64,000 nt of DNA, from the NCBI GenBank assembly GCA_028583685.1, contig JAMXIF010001253.1, forward strand, positions 101,088,677 through 101,152,676. Reading direction: 5' to 3'. Shown piece by piece: positions 55,616 through 64,000 of this stretch. This DNA is from Petaurus breviceps papuanus (taxonomy: Eukaryota > Chordata > Mammalia > Diprotodontia > Petauridae). Each line of letters opens with the position of its first letter. Position 1 is the stretch's first letter. The translations under genes and the position numbers were made by a program. The notes under the pieces are model-generated. The model was not told the origin of the DNA and did no database searches. It was given only the letters and a program-made list of their open reading frames with translations.

Positions 55616-56110
55616 GGAAATGACTAAAATAAACTTACATGTGAATGTAACAGAATATTACTGTAACATAAAGGAAGAAAAATAGGAAGGATTCAGAGAA
55701 GCATGGGAAGACTCATTTGAATAGAGGCAGACAGTATTCATCAGAACCAGGCAAAGAATGTAGACATCTACTACAGTAAATGCAAAGATCAAAAAGCCAT
55801 TATAAATAATATATATATATATAATATATAACCAAAAAGATTATAGATTCCATTACATCTCAGACTAAACTCTGACCAAGCTTGCTTGATCCTAGAGAAG
55901 AGTTGAGAAAATGTACCTCCCCTCGTGTGTGAGGAGACTGTGGATGTGGGATATTATATATGCTATCAGATACGATATGTTGGTTGATTTTGCTCATTTT
56001 TTAAAACTCTTATTTTATTCTTTGTTACAAGGGAAAAGATGGAGTGTATATTCATAATTGGTCATATAAAAATAAAAGATATCAATTGAAAATGTATATA
56101 CATTTTAAAA
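55616..56110 (+). repeat. L1 LINE 3' end, old subfamily
   Basis: 'agagaagcatgggaagactc', 'atcagaaccaggcaaagaat', 'gatatgttggttgattttgc', ending 'aataaaagatatcaattg'. Confidence 0.78.
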
Positions 56111-56553
56111 AATAAGTGGGTGGGCTTTAATTTTTTATTTTAATTTGCATATTTTTCTTTTAGTTCTTGACATTTTCACCCATGAAGAGAGGACTCCTTT
56201 CTGTTTTGAAACTGAGATGCTTGGGCTAAAATATTTCTTAATGGGTACATTGTTAATCCCTCTCCCTCCAATTTGTTACTAAACTTTATGCCCACAATTG
56301 GTTAGGGACAATAGAATCTTGCACCTTAGCAGTTTCAGGATATAACTGCCAGAACTGGGACCCCTCCAGTATTATCCAAGATCATAAATAACCGGGATAT
56401 TTACCTAACTTGGCTACAGTTAATGACTAACTTAACCAAGCTGTTAAAAAACTGGAAGTTACCGCCTGTTGCCAGTCTTCACTCCAGGGATATCCTGGAT
56501 TGTTCAGAGGAAGCAGGGTTTAAAATATCTTTGCTTGATCCTGGCTAAACAAG

Positions 56554-56555
<2 letters not shown>
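56111..56555. other. No recognisable gene
   Basis: Unclassified. Confidence 0.5.

Positions 56556-56588
<33 letters not shown>
56556..56588. repeat. (GT)n microsatellite
   Basis: About 16 uninterrupted GT units. Confidence 0.97.
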
Positions 56589-56689
56589 CGTTCCAGGAGA
56601 TTTATAGATACTTCCTCTTCCTCCATCAAATCTTCTACTCAATTGCATTCAGCACATTTTATTAAATACTTATCAATGCAGAGTGACAG

Positions 56690-56766
56690 AGCACAAGGTG
56701 AGAAACCCAGCCTTGGAGTGAAGAACTGTGTTTAAATAGTGTCTCTAACACTTACTAACTGTGTGA
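56690..56766 (+). repeat. CORE-SINE head adjoining direct repeat copy 2
   Basis: 'gtctctaacacttactaact' then 'gtgtgacc' is a CORE segment that runs into copy 2. Confidence 0.6.
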
Positions 56767-56980
56767 CCAAGAGTTAACCTGTGTCTTGGGGCAATTCCAA
56801 AGACCATAAATGACTGGTGATTTGTTGATCTGTATTCGTGGAGGGAGCGACTGCACTCTAAAGCAGGTGTTCCTGTCATCTAGGGAGTCATCATGAGCTG
56901 GGAAAGGGGAGCATAGTTTTAGATATAGACTAAAGCTTTAGACCTAATCTTTCTTTAGATTTTAAAGTTGACCTAGTCCA
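56767..56980 (+). repeat. Direct repeat copy 2
   Basis: 'aagagttaacctgtgtcttg' through 'agattttaaagttgacctag'. It includes what looks like the junction of a + CORE-SINE tail with a minus MIR-type head. Confidence 0.9.
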
Positions 56981-57115
56981 ATCCCCTCACTTTGCTGAAT
57001 TGTTATTTCCCAATGACTACACAGCTAGAAAATGTCAGGAATGGGGTTTGAATCCAGGTCTGTCTTCCTGACTTCCTAGTCCAGCACTGAATCCACTATA
57101 TCCCACTGTCAGCTA
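56981..57115 (-). repeat. MIR-related SINE
   Basis: 'ggggtttgaatccaggtctg', 'gcactgaatccactatatcc'. Confidence 0.72.
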
Positions 57116-57149
57116 TATAATTAACTATGATGCATGATAAGAAATAATA

Positions 57150-57325
57150 AATGTTTATGAGAAACTTAAAATAGGGGGATAAGAGACTGAAAAAGAAGAG
57201 ATCACTTTTGACTGAAGGGGTCAAGGAAGGTTTCATGGAGAACGTGGCATCTGAGGTGGGTCTTAAAAGAAGAGAGGAATTCCTGATATTTTAAGGATAT
57301 AGTAAGACTAAGGGAAGTTGCTCCA
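57150..57325 (-). repeat. L2 3'UTR
   Basis: 'ggaaggtttcatggagaacg', 'tggcatctgaggtgggtctt'. Confidence 0.7.
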
Positions 57326-57389
57326 GGGATAGATCAGGTATTGGGAAACTGGGGGAAGAATAATGTATACTTCAGTAGAGGACCTGTCA

Positions 57390-57610
57390 TTAACCTGGTG
57401 ACCTTGGGTAGAGTGCTGGACTTTGACTCAGGAAGACTGAGGTTCAAATCCTGCCTCAGACTCTTAATGTGTGTGGCTTCAGGTAAGTCATTAAGCCTTA
57501 GTTTTCTTACCTGTAATATGGGGATTCTAATACCTTTAGTACCCACCTGGAAGGGTCCTTGAGTGTCTCAAGTGAAATAGTATATGTTAAAGTGCCATGT
57601 AAAATTCATT
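57390..57610 (+). repeat. MIR
   Basis: 'gagtgctggactttgactca', 'gaggttcaaatcctgcctca', 'ttcttacctgtaatatgggg'. Confidence 0.82.
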
Positions 57611-57619
57611 TAGGATTAT

Positions 57620-58485
57620 GAAATTGGTACTGAGTTTGTCTGAGTGGAGGTAAGATCGTCAGGTCAGGCCTGATAACTCTCCTTACTGCTATCTTGTTTT
57701 GGAATGGTACTTGGTCTTGAACAACGTGCTTCTACTTGAAAAATGAAAACATTGACTGGGTCTGGTATTTTCGAGTGTCAACTTGCCCTGGTATCCAACT
57801 TACCTTTCTGGCTGCCTCCCAAGCCAGGGCTGCCTCCCATCCCAGCCCTTCTGGCCACTCCATTTCCCAAGATCTTGTAGGGGGAGCTTTCAAGGCTGGG
57901 AGATTTTAGTTGAATGTGCAGAAAAGCAGGCAAAGAGCTTTACTTGTCTCCAGCAGAGGACAGTATTACATGGTCCAATGAAAATGGAGATGGCCTGGAA
58001 AGAAAGCCCAGTGTAGGCTTTGGGATCTAAAAGAATGCCTTGTAGGAGTGTTTTGTTTTGTTTTGCTTTCTCATCTCTTAGTTCTCTAGAGTCTAGAGGG
58101 CTTGGCACATTTTAGAGCCAGGAGTTGGGACCCCCAATATAGCTCTGCAAAACCTTCTCCCTACAAAGTTAGGATGCAGGTGTCTTCTCTCTGTGTTTGC
58201 CAGGGCGTGGATACTATCTCCTCTGATTTCTTGGGTTAAAGCCCAGCTGCCGTTGTATACTGGGTGTTATTCCTTTGAACTTTAGGCAACCATATGGGTT
58301 GTTATTATTATTATTTGTTTTTAGAGGGAAGGAAAAGCATACTCTGTGGGGGTGTGGTTCTCTTCTGAACAAGGCTGGAGAAAAGCAACAAAGTGGGAAG
58401 GGAGAAGGATTTTAGTGGGGCATTTAAGGAAGGACAAATGTGTTTTTGTCTATGAAGTGACTGAGTCATAGGAGGGCATCAGTTG
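57620..58485. other. Repeat-poor DNA, no recognised gene
   Basis: A weaker CTCF-like match, CCAGCAGAGGACAGT, sits at 57950-57964. A T/G-rich run lies near 58050-58065. Frames of 70-77 codons show no domain. Confidence 0.45.
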
Positions 58486-58489
58486 TAGA

Positions 58490-58675
58490 CTCACTGCTAG
58501 AAGGTCCTCAGAGGCCATTTTGTCTAACACTTCATCCCTTTTTCAAATAGATAAGCAAACTGAGACCCAGGGGGGTTAAATTACTTTCCCAAGGTCACCC
58601 AGGTAGTAAGTAGCAGGGGAGAGTTTTGAACCCAAATTCCCTGATTCCAGCTTTTTCTACTGTGCCAGGATGTCT
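58490..58675 (-). repeat. MIR-related SINE
   Basis: 'agaaggtcctcagaggccat', 'cccaaggtcacccaggtagt', 'tttttctactgtgccagg'. Confidence 0.78.
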
Positions 58676-58702
58676 GGACTCAATTAACTGAACTGAAAGA
58701 TT

Positions 58703-58745
58703 ATACATAGTCAATAAATATTGAGTGAATGTGTAAGCAAATGAA
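58703..58745 (+). repeat. L2 3' tail scrap
   Basis: 'atagtcaataaatattgagt' matches the L2 end. Confidence 0.45.
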
Positions 58746-59299
58746 TCATGGTCTTTATCTGAACTCTGTATGGTTGTATGAACCTCATGGTTCTCAACAG
58801 AACTCTAACCTGGTACAGAAACAGTTGCTGTAGGAGCCATCAGAGGACTGGCAGGTAAGGTTCTGAGAGAGAGGACCATGGGGATGGTTAATCCCAAGGA
58901 GGAAATTATTCTCCATCCCCCAAGATGTCACCAAGCCCAGTTAGCTGTGTGCTAGTTACAGCTCTATTTCTCCTCTTAGAATTAGTCTTTTCCTTCCTGA
59001 TAGATATGCTTTAATAGCATAGTCCTCACACAACCCAATAAAGGATGTGGCTGAAATGAGGACATAAATGGGAAGATGGGCTTTATCTCCCCTGGGCACA
59101 GCAGTTCCAGCAGAGTGCTTGTCTCTTCTTTCCCCTTAGAAGTTTCAACAGACAACCTTAGGACTATCTTGGAGGATGGGGAAGAGAGTCATGGGGATTG
59201 ATACAATTGGGGAAATAGGTCATCCCCCAAGCCTCTAGACCCATGGGAACTCCCAGGGCAGGTTCTAGGTGCTTCAAGATAGGTATTGAGGCAAGAAAA
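58746..59299. other. No recognisable gene
   Basis: Unclassified. Confidence 0.5.
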
Positions 59300-59425
59300 C
59301 AAGGCAACAAACATTTTTTTAAGCACATACTATATTCTAGGCACGGTGTTAAGTGTTGAGGAAGTAAATACAAGCAAAAACAAAGTCAATCCTGGACCTC
59401 AAGGTGCTTTCATGTTAAATGGGGG
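59300..59425 (-). repeat. L2 3' tail
   Basis: 'aagcacatactatattctag', 'gcacggtgttaagtgttgag', 'cctcaaggtgctttcatgtt'. Confidence 0.75.
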
Positions 59426-59454
59426 AAAGACAATAATAGCTAATATTTATTTAT

Positions 59455-59905
59455 TTTAAAATTTTATTTTAAACTCAAATGCCCGAACACAGAGAATAGA
59501 GAAAAGAAACAAAAGTATATCACAAAGTTAAATGTTAGAAGTTAAATACAAAGTTACAATGAAATAAAAGCATGTCATGTGCATAGCAGACCATAAAGAG
59601 AGTATTCAAAATATGTAACAATAAATTTTTACTTCAAGAAAGCCTATATGATAAATAATATTCATTGTGTTGAGAATTGTCCATCCTTTCTTTGCTTCTT
59701 TGTGAATTTTCTTTGGTTCTCTGCTGTGCACTTTTTACTTTGTTCTTTTTTCCCCTTCCCCCAACATCCCCCCCCCACAATAAAGTCTAGATATGTTTCT
59801 CCATAGCTATAGATATATACATACATATATATATACACATACACATACATATATAGACATATACTTTCCTAAATCTATTCTACTCCTGGTCTTTGTTTTT
59901 ATGTA
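59455..59905 (-). repeat. Probable L1 3'UTR fragment
   Basis: The texture and order match the minus L1 3'UTRs elsewhere here ('atttaaactc' A-rich start, 'agatatgtttctccatagc'). A TA/CA microsatellite lies at about 59811-59868. Confidence 0.5.
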
Positions 59906-60140
59906 AGTGCATATCTCATTTCCTCTCCCTCCTGACTCCTCTACTTTACTTTTACCTACTGCCTTGCCCTCCTATGACTTGCCTACCCCACTCCAAGGAT
60001 CCCTCCCCTCTCCTCCCATTCCCGTAAATCTAAACACCCTTCTATACCCCTATTTACCTTTTCCCTCAGCCTCCCCTCTAAAGATCCTTTCTTTGTCCTC
60101 TCCCCCTCCCTATGCCCCTACCATTTTATTTCATCTATAA
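59906..60140. other. Pyrimidine-rich tract
   Basis: Long C/T-rich DNA ('cccctctcctcccattccc'), possibly the rest of the preceding L1 3'UTR. The open frame over it is low-complexity. Confidence 0.5.
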
Positions 60141-60144
60141 CCAA

Positions 60145-60235
60145 TGTTTTTACAGTGCTTCCTATGGGCCAGACACAGTGCTGAGTGCTTTACAATTATC
60201 TCATTTGTTCTTCACAATTACCCTCTGTTACTGTT
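60145..60235 (-). repeat. MIR fragment
   Basis: 'cttcctatgggccagacaca', 'gtgctgagtgctttacaatt'. Confidence 0.65.
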
Positions 60236-60477
60236 AACAATACACAAAAGGGAGTTGAAAAGCAGGTAAGGAGGCCACAAGTGCTTCCCGAAGTTCCAGG
60301 GTGAAAAGGCTGCTGAGACATGGTAGCAAGGTATAGAAAGTTAGAGACAGAACCAGGAGGGGAGTAAAGGCTGGCCAGCCTGGAACCCCACTCAAAATGG
60401 AGGCCCAGGGAGGAACTCACCAACAGGAAAGGGGCTCCAACATGGTGGAGGGATATCCCACGGTTGAGAAGTTGGCA

Positions 60478-60530
60478 GGGATGGATGGATGGATGGATGG
60501 ATGGATGGATGGATGGATGGATGGATGGAT
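60478..60530. repeat. (GGAT)n microsatellite
   Basis: About 13 GGAT units, nearly perfect. Confidence 0.97.
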
Positions 60531-61498
60531 AGATCTTGTAAAGTGAGGAGGTCTCAGGAACTGGGGGAAGTTTTAGGTGAGAAGACAACTGAGACACAGT
60601 GGTAAAGTATGGAAAAGTCAGAAGCAGAGTTAGTCAATAAGCATTCATTAAGTTCCTATTATGTATCAGACACTGTGCTTTGTGTTGGGGATACAGAAAA
60701 AGTCAAGAGACAGTCCTTGCTCACAAGGAGCTCACAGTCTAATGGCAGAGACAATGTGAAAACACCTTGGCACAGCAAAATATATACAGGATGAACTGGA
60801 GATAATATCAGAGGGAAGGCATTAAGGACTGGGAAAGGCTTCTTACAGAAGATGAAACATTAGCTGAGACCTGAAGGAAGCCAAGGAATTAAGGATTTTA
60901 AATGAAAGGGAAAATTCTAGGCATGGGGGACAGTCAGTGAACATGTTCAAAGTTACAAGAAAGAGTTGTGTATGATCAACAGCAAAGAGGCCAGTCTCAC
61001 AGAATCACAGCATATATAGAGAAGAATATGGTGTAAGAAGACTGGAAAGCTGGGAAAGGCCTTGGTTAGAAAGGGCTTTAAAAGTCAGAGGTTTATAGTA
61101 ATTTTATATTGATCCTGGAGGTGATGGTTTATTGAAAGGGAGGGGGAGTTGGAGTGATATGGTCATACTTGAGTTTTAGGAAGATCAGTCTGATGGGTGA
61201 ATAGTAAAGAAAGTCAGGAGAGGCTTGAGACAGGGGGACCAATGAAAGAGTGTTGTAATAGTCCAGGTATGAGGTGAATAAGGTTCAGGACAATTGACTA
61301 GTGGTAATGTAAGAGGAGAGAAGGGGACATATAGGAAAGTTGTTAGGAAGGTAGAGAGGACAGGACTTGACAATTACTTGGATATGGTGGGGGGGGGCGG
61401 AAGAGGGAGGAGGGCAAGTAGGGTGTTGAGAGAGTGTGAGGAATGGAGGACAACACCTAGATTTCAAGTCTGAGTGACTTGACGATGGCACCCTTAAT

Positions 61499-61893
61499 AG
61501 TAAAGGGACGTTAGGAAGAGGGGAGAGTTTGGGGGAAAGATAATTGGTTCAGTTTTGGATATGTTGAATTTAAGGTATCTACAGGACACCTAATTCAAGA
61601 AATCTAGGAGCCAGTTGGAGATTAGAAACTGGAGATCAGCAGAGAGGTGAAGGCTGGATAAGTAGCTCTGAGAGTCATCTGCATAGAGATGAAAATTAAA
61701 TCCATAGGATTCAATGATCAGTAAGGGGAAATTAGGGAGAAGAGAGGATTTTGTGGAAAAGATGAATTTGGTTTTGGATATTTTGAGTTTAAGATGCCTA
61801 TAGGACATCCAGTTCAAGACATCCATTAGACAGTTGAAGACTTGAGATGGAGATCAAGAGAGAGATTAGTCAGGGCTAGATACATAGCTCTGG
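61499..61893 (-). repeat. Internal 221-bp tandem duplication in the L2
   Basis: Copy A starts at 61499 ('agtaaagggacgttaggaag') and copy B at 61720 ('agtaaggggaaattagggag'). Both proceed to 'ttttggatat' and the 'tagctctg' block. Copy B continues beyond the L1 insertion. Confidence 0.8.
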
Positions 61894-62018
61894 AAGAGGG
61901 GAGGGGATGGAGGGAGAGAATTTGAAAGTAACACTTAAAAAAATGAATGTTAAATATTATTTTTTGCATATAATTGGGGGAAAATAAAATATTAAATAAT
62001 TTTTAAAAATAAAAAATG
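61893..62018 (+). repeat. L1 3' tail inserted in the L2
   Basis: 'gggagagaatttgaaagtaa', 'aaaaatgaatgttaaatatt' and a terminal AATAAAATATTAAATAA. Flanks 'atagctctgg' and 'gtagctctga' are the TSD. Confidence 0.85.
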
Positions 62019-62268
62019 AGTAGCTCTGAGAGCTATAGAAAATTATCTGAATATTGAATAGAGAGAATAATGGAGAATAATAATAATTGCATAGAGATTA
62101 AAACCAAATCCATGGGAGCTGATGAGATCACTAAATGAAATAATATAGAGGGAGAAGAGAAGAGTGCCCAGGACAGTGCCTTGTGGGACACCTGTAGTCA
62201 GCAGGCATGACCCACATAAAAATATAGCAAAGGAGGCAAAGAAGGAGCAATCAGGGAGGAGGAGAATC

Positions 62269-62540
62269 AGGAGAGAGAGAGAGAGAGACAGAGAGAGAGA
62301 GACAGAGAGAGACAGACAGAGAGAGAGAGACAGAGAGAGACACAGAGAGAGAGAGAGACAGAGAGAGAGAGAGACAGAGAGAGAGAGAGAGACAGAGAGA
62401 CAGAGACAGAGACAGAGAGACAGACAGAAAGACAGAGAGAGAGACAGAGAGAGAGACAGACAGACAGAGACAGAGAGAGAGAGAGACAGAGAGAGAGAGA
62501 GAGACAGAGACAGAGAGAGACAGAGAGAAAGAGAGAGATC
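62269..62540. repeat. GA/CAGA-rich array 1 within the L2
   Basis: About 270 bp of (GA)n interspersed with CAGA and GACAGACA units, starting from 'atcaggagagagag' and returning to L2 at 'tcaatggcctgaaaact'. The 128- and 116-codon frames here encode only RE/SL repeats. Confidence 0.97.
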
Positions 62541-62726
62541 AATGGCCTGAAAACTAGAGAGATGAGAATATCAAGAAGAGGGTGAGTGACAGTGTAAAAG
62601 GCTGCAGAGAAGTCCAAAGGGATGAGGATTGAATGAAAAGGTTTTCTGATTTTGGCAATTAAGAGATCATTGGTAACTGAAGAAAGCAGTGATGAAGTGG
62701 AAAATCAGGCTGCAAAGAGTTAATGA

Positions 62727-62767
62727 GAGAGAGAGAGAAACAGAGACAGAGAGAAAGACTGACAGAC

Positions 62768-62801
<34 letters not shown>

Positions 62802-63232
62802 GGGGGAGACAATGAGAGAGAGAGAGGACAGAGGGAGAGAGAGAGGGAGAGAACGAGAGAGAGAGAGAATGAGAGAGAGAATAACAGAGGAGAGAGAGAG
62901 GGAGAGGGGAGAGAAGAGAGAGAGAAACAGAGAGACAGAGGGAGAGAGGAGAGGGGGGAGGGAGAGAGGAGAGGGGAGAGAGAGGAAGAGGAGAGAGAGA
63001 AACATAGGGAGAGAGGAGAGACAGAGAGAATGAGAGAGAGAGGGACAGAGAGGAGAGAGAGGGAGAGAGGAGAAAGGAGAGAGAGAGGGAGAGAGGCAGA
63101 GAGACAGAGAGAGAGAGGGAGAGAGAGAGAGANNNNNNNNNNNNNNNNNNNNNNNNNNNNNNNNNNNNNNNNNNNNNNNNNNNNNNNNNNNNNNNNNNNN
63201 NNNNNNNNNNNNNNNNNNNNNNNNNNNNNNNN

Positions 63233-63271
<39 letters not shown>

Positions 63272-63272
63272 A
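62727..63272. repeat. GA-rich array 2 within the L2, contains a gap
   Basis: Purine-only array (GAGA, GGGA, CAGA mixtures) starting after 'tgcaaagagttaat' and returning to L2 at 'ggaagtggaggtgcctgttg'. Long frames on both strands across it are low-complexity. Confidence 0.97.
63133..63232. other. Assembly gap, exactly 100 N
   Basis: One hundred N bases flanked on both sides by pure (GA)n. The round number suggests a placeholder, so the true array length is unknown. Confidence 0.99.
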
Positions 63273-63509
63273 AAGGAAGTGGAGGTGCCTGTTGGACAAC
63301 CTTCCCAAGGAGTTAGCCACAAAAAGGAAATGAGATAGAGTAGAGTAACTAGTGGGGATGGATGTTTGTAGAGAGTAGGGAAGCAGCTGGTAGACAGGTA
63401 GTGATTAAAGATTAGTGAGAGAATAGGGATGATAGAGGAGGTAATATGCTGGAGAATTGAAGATGGAATAGAATTACTTGTGCATGTAAAAGGGTTTACT
63501 TTGGGCAGG

Positions 63510-63778
63510 AAGGAAGAAAATAAGTACTTATTAAGTACCTACTGTGTTCCAGGCACCATGCAAATGCTTTACAAATATTATCTCATTTAGTTCTCACAGC
63601 ACTCATGGAAGGCAGTTTTTATTATCCTCATTTTAAAGATGAGGAAACTGAAGCAGAGAAAGTATTTTTTTTTTTTAGTGCCTTGACCAGGGTCACATAG
63701 CTAGTGTCTGAGGCAGGACCTGAACTCAACTTTCTGACTCCAGGCCCAGCACTCTATTCACTGTATCACCTAACCGAC
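63510..63778 (-). repeat. MIR, near full length
   Basis: 'attaagtacctactgtgttc', 'tcatttagttctcacagcac', 'aaagatgaggaaactgaagc', ending 'attcactgtatcacctaacc'. A T-run at 63667-63678 interrupts it. Confidence 0.88.
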
Positions 63779-64000
63779 TAGGAGGCAAGAAGAATAGACC
63801 AAGCTTCTTGCCAATGTGACAAGAAAATGGCCGCTTCTTCATGTGAAATAGGGGTAACCCAGGACATCGTTGCAGAACACGTCTAAGTGATGTGAGATGA
63901 GGAACAGGGAAGTTCTCTTTGGATGGCATTAATCCCTCTAAAGAAGGGGGAAAGGAAAAAAAAAACCATAAACTGTGATTCATTAGCCAATATGCAACTG
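63779..64000. other. No recognisable gene
   Basis: Unclassified to the window end. Confidence 0.5.

Larger units (their letters stand above)
60630..63490 (-). repeat. Long L2 LINE, reverse-transcriptase region to 3' end
   Basis: The 3' end lies at about 60630 ('aataagcattcattaagttc'). On the minus strand the RT motif YADD is encoded at 61674-61685 within FNFHLYADDSQSYLSS, and MDFSAAFYTVTHPLLD at 62570-62617 corresponds to the L2-type xDFxxAFDTVDH block. It is dead: frames are broken, a 221-bp tandem duplication lies at 61499-61893, an L1 tail at 61893-62018, and GA arrays at two points. The 5' part of the LINE is missing. Confidence 0.9.

Noticed and set aside
57950-57964. CTCF-like CCAGCAGAGGACAGT
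   Set aside because: The key GGC core is GAC here, which usually abolishes binding; kept only as a note.
59907-60140. 77-codon proline/serine-rich + frame
   Set aside because: Pyrimidine-tract composition explains it fully.
60478-60530. Regular short repeat considered as a CRISPR-like array
   Set aside because: The unit is 4 bp without spacers: a plain GGAT microsatellite in a vertebrate genome.
62164-63338. Long frames encoding Arg-Glu or Ser-Leu repeats on both strands
   Set aside because: They are direct translations of (GA)n / (TC)n arrays, and two of them cross the N gap.

Overview
The window is non-coding DNA from a marsupial nuclear genome. The diagnosis rests on repeats. There are eleven copies of the marsupial tRNA-headed CORE-SINE (head GGCTAGGTGGCGCAGTG), several CORE-SINEs with an RTE/BovB-type tail (GACTGAACAAC), marsupial-type L1 3' ends, a BovB/RTE LINE and many MIR and L2 relics. 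The detailed SINE ending (AACCCCAATTGCC, then an A-rich tail) leans towards an Australian-type marsupial rather than an American opossum, but I hold that loosely. I recognise no protein-coding gene, rRNA, tRNA gene, CRISPR array or bacterial feature. The open frames are short and mostly lie inside repeats.

Layout. 1-13 kb: MIR/L2 relics, L1 3' ends in both orientations, and young SINEs with clear target-site duplications (TSDs). A solo LTR in minus orientation lies at 11813-12295. 13-20 kb: the most intricate block. A solo LTR (15191-16338) splits a SINE, followed by a minus-strand RTE/BovB LINE (16719-19290) that was itself entered by an L1 and by a SINE. 20-28 kb: repeats around a repeat-free island (22560-23720), a hAT relic (24299-24528), a 115-bp inverted-repeat pair (26179-26292 / 27066-27180) and a foldback MITE. 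28.1-30 kb: a MIR carrying a SINE and a second solo LTR of the 15-kb family, which contains a TA-target MITE. 30-41 kb: L2, MIR and L1 pieces, and a + strand partner (34195-34878) of the 11.8-kb LTR. 41.6-46 kb: sparse in repeats, with a candidate regulatory island (41590-42200) and candidate non-coding exons (45249 onward and 45679-45746). 46-60 kb: MIR/L2/L1 relics, a CTCF-like site at 53662 and a 210-bp direct repeat (55197 / 56767). 60.6-63.5 kb: a long minus-strand L2 with a visible YADD reverse-transcriptase motif, a 221-bp internal tandem duplication, an inserted L1 tail and two large GA-rich arrays, the second holding a 100-N assembly gap.

The window is therefore best read as a stack of dated insertions in intergenic or intronic DNA. 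I see no new biological system in it. The observations most worth checking are the nested insertions with complete TSDs, recurrent birth of microsatellites at fixed positions inside repeats, the inverted and direct repeat pairs, and the few repeat-free islands with splice-like or transcription-factor-like signals. All repeat names come from memory of the families, without a database search.
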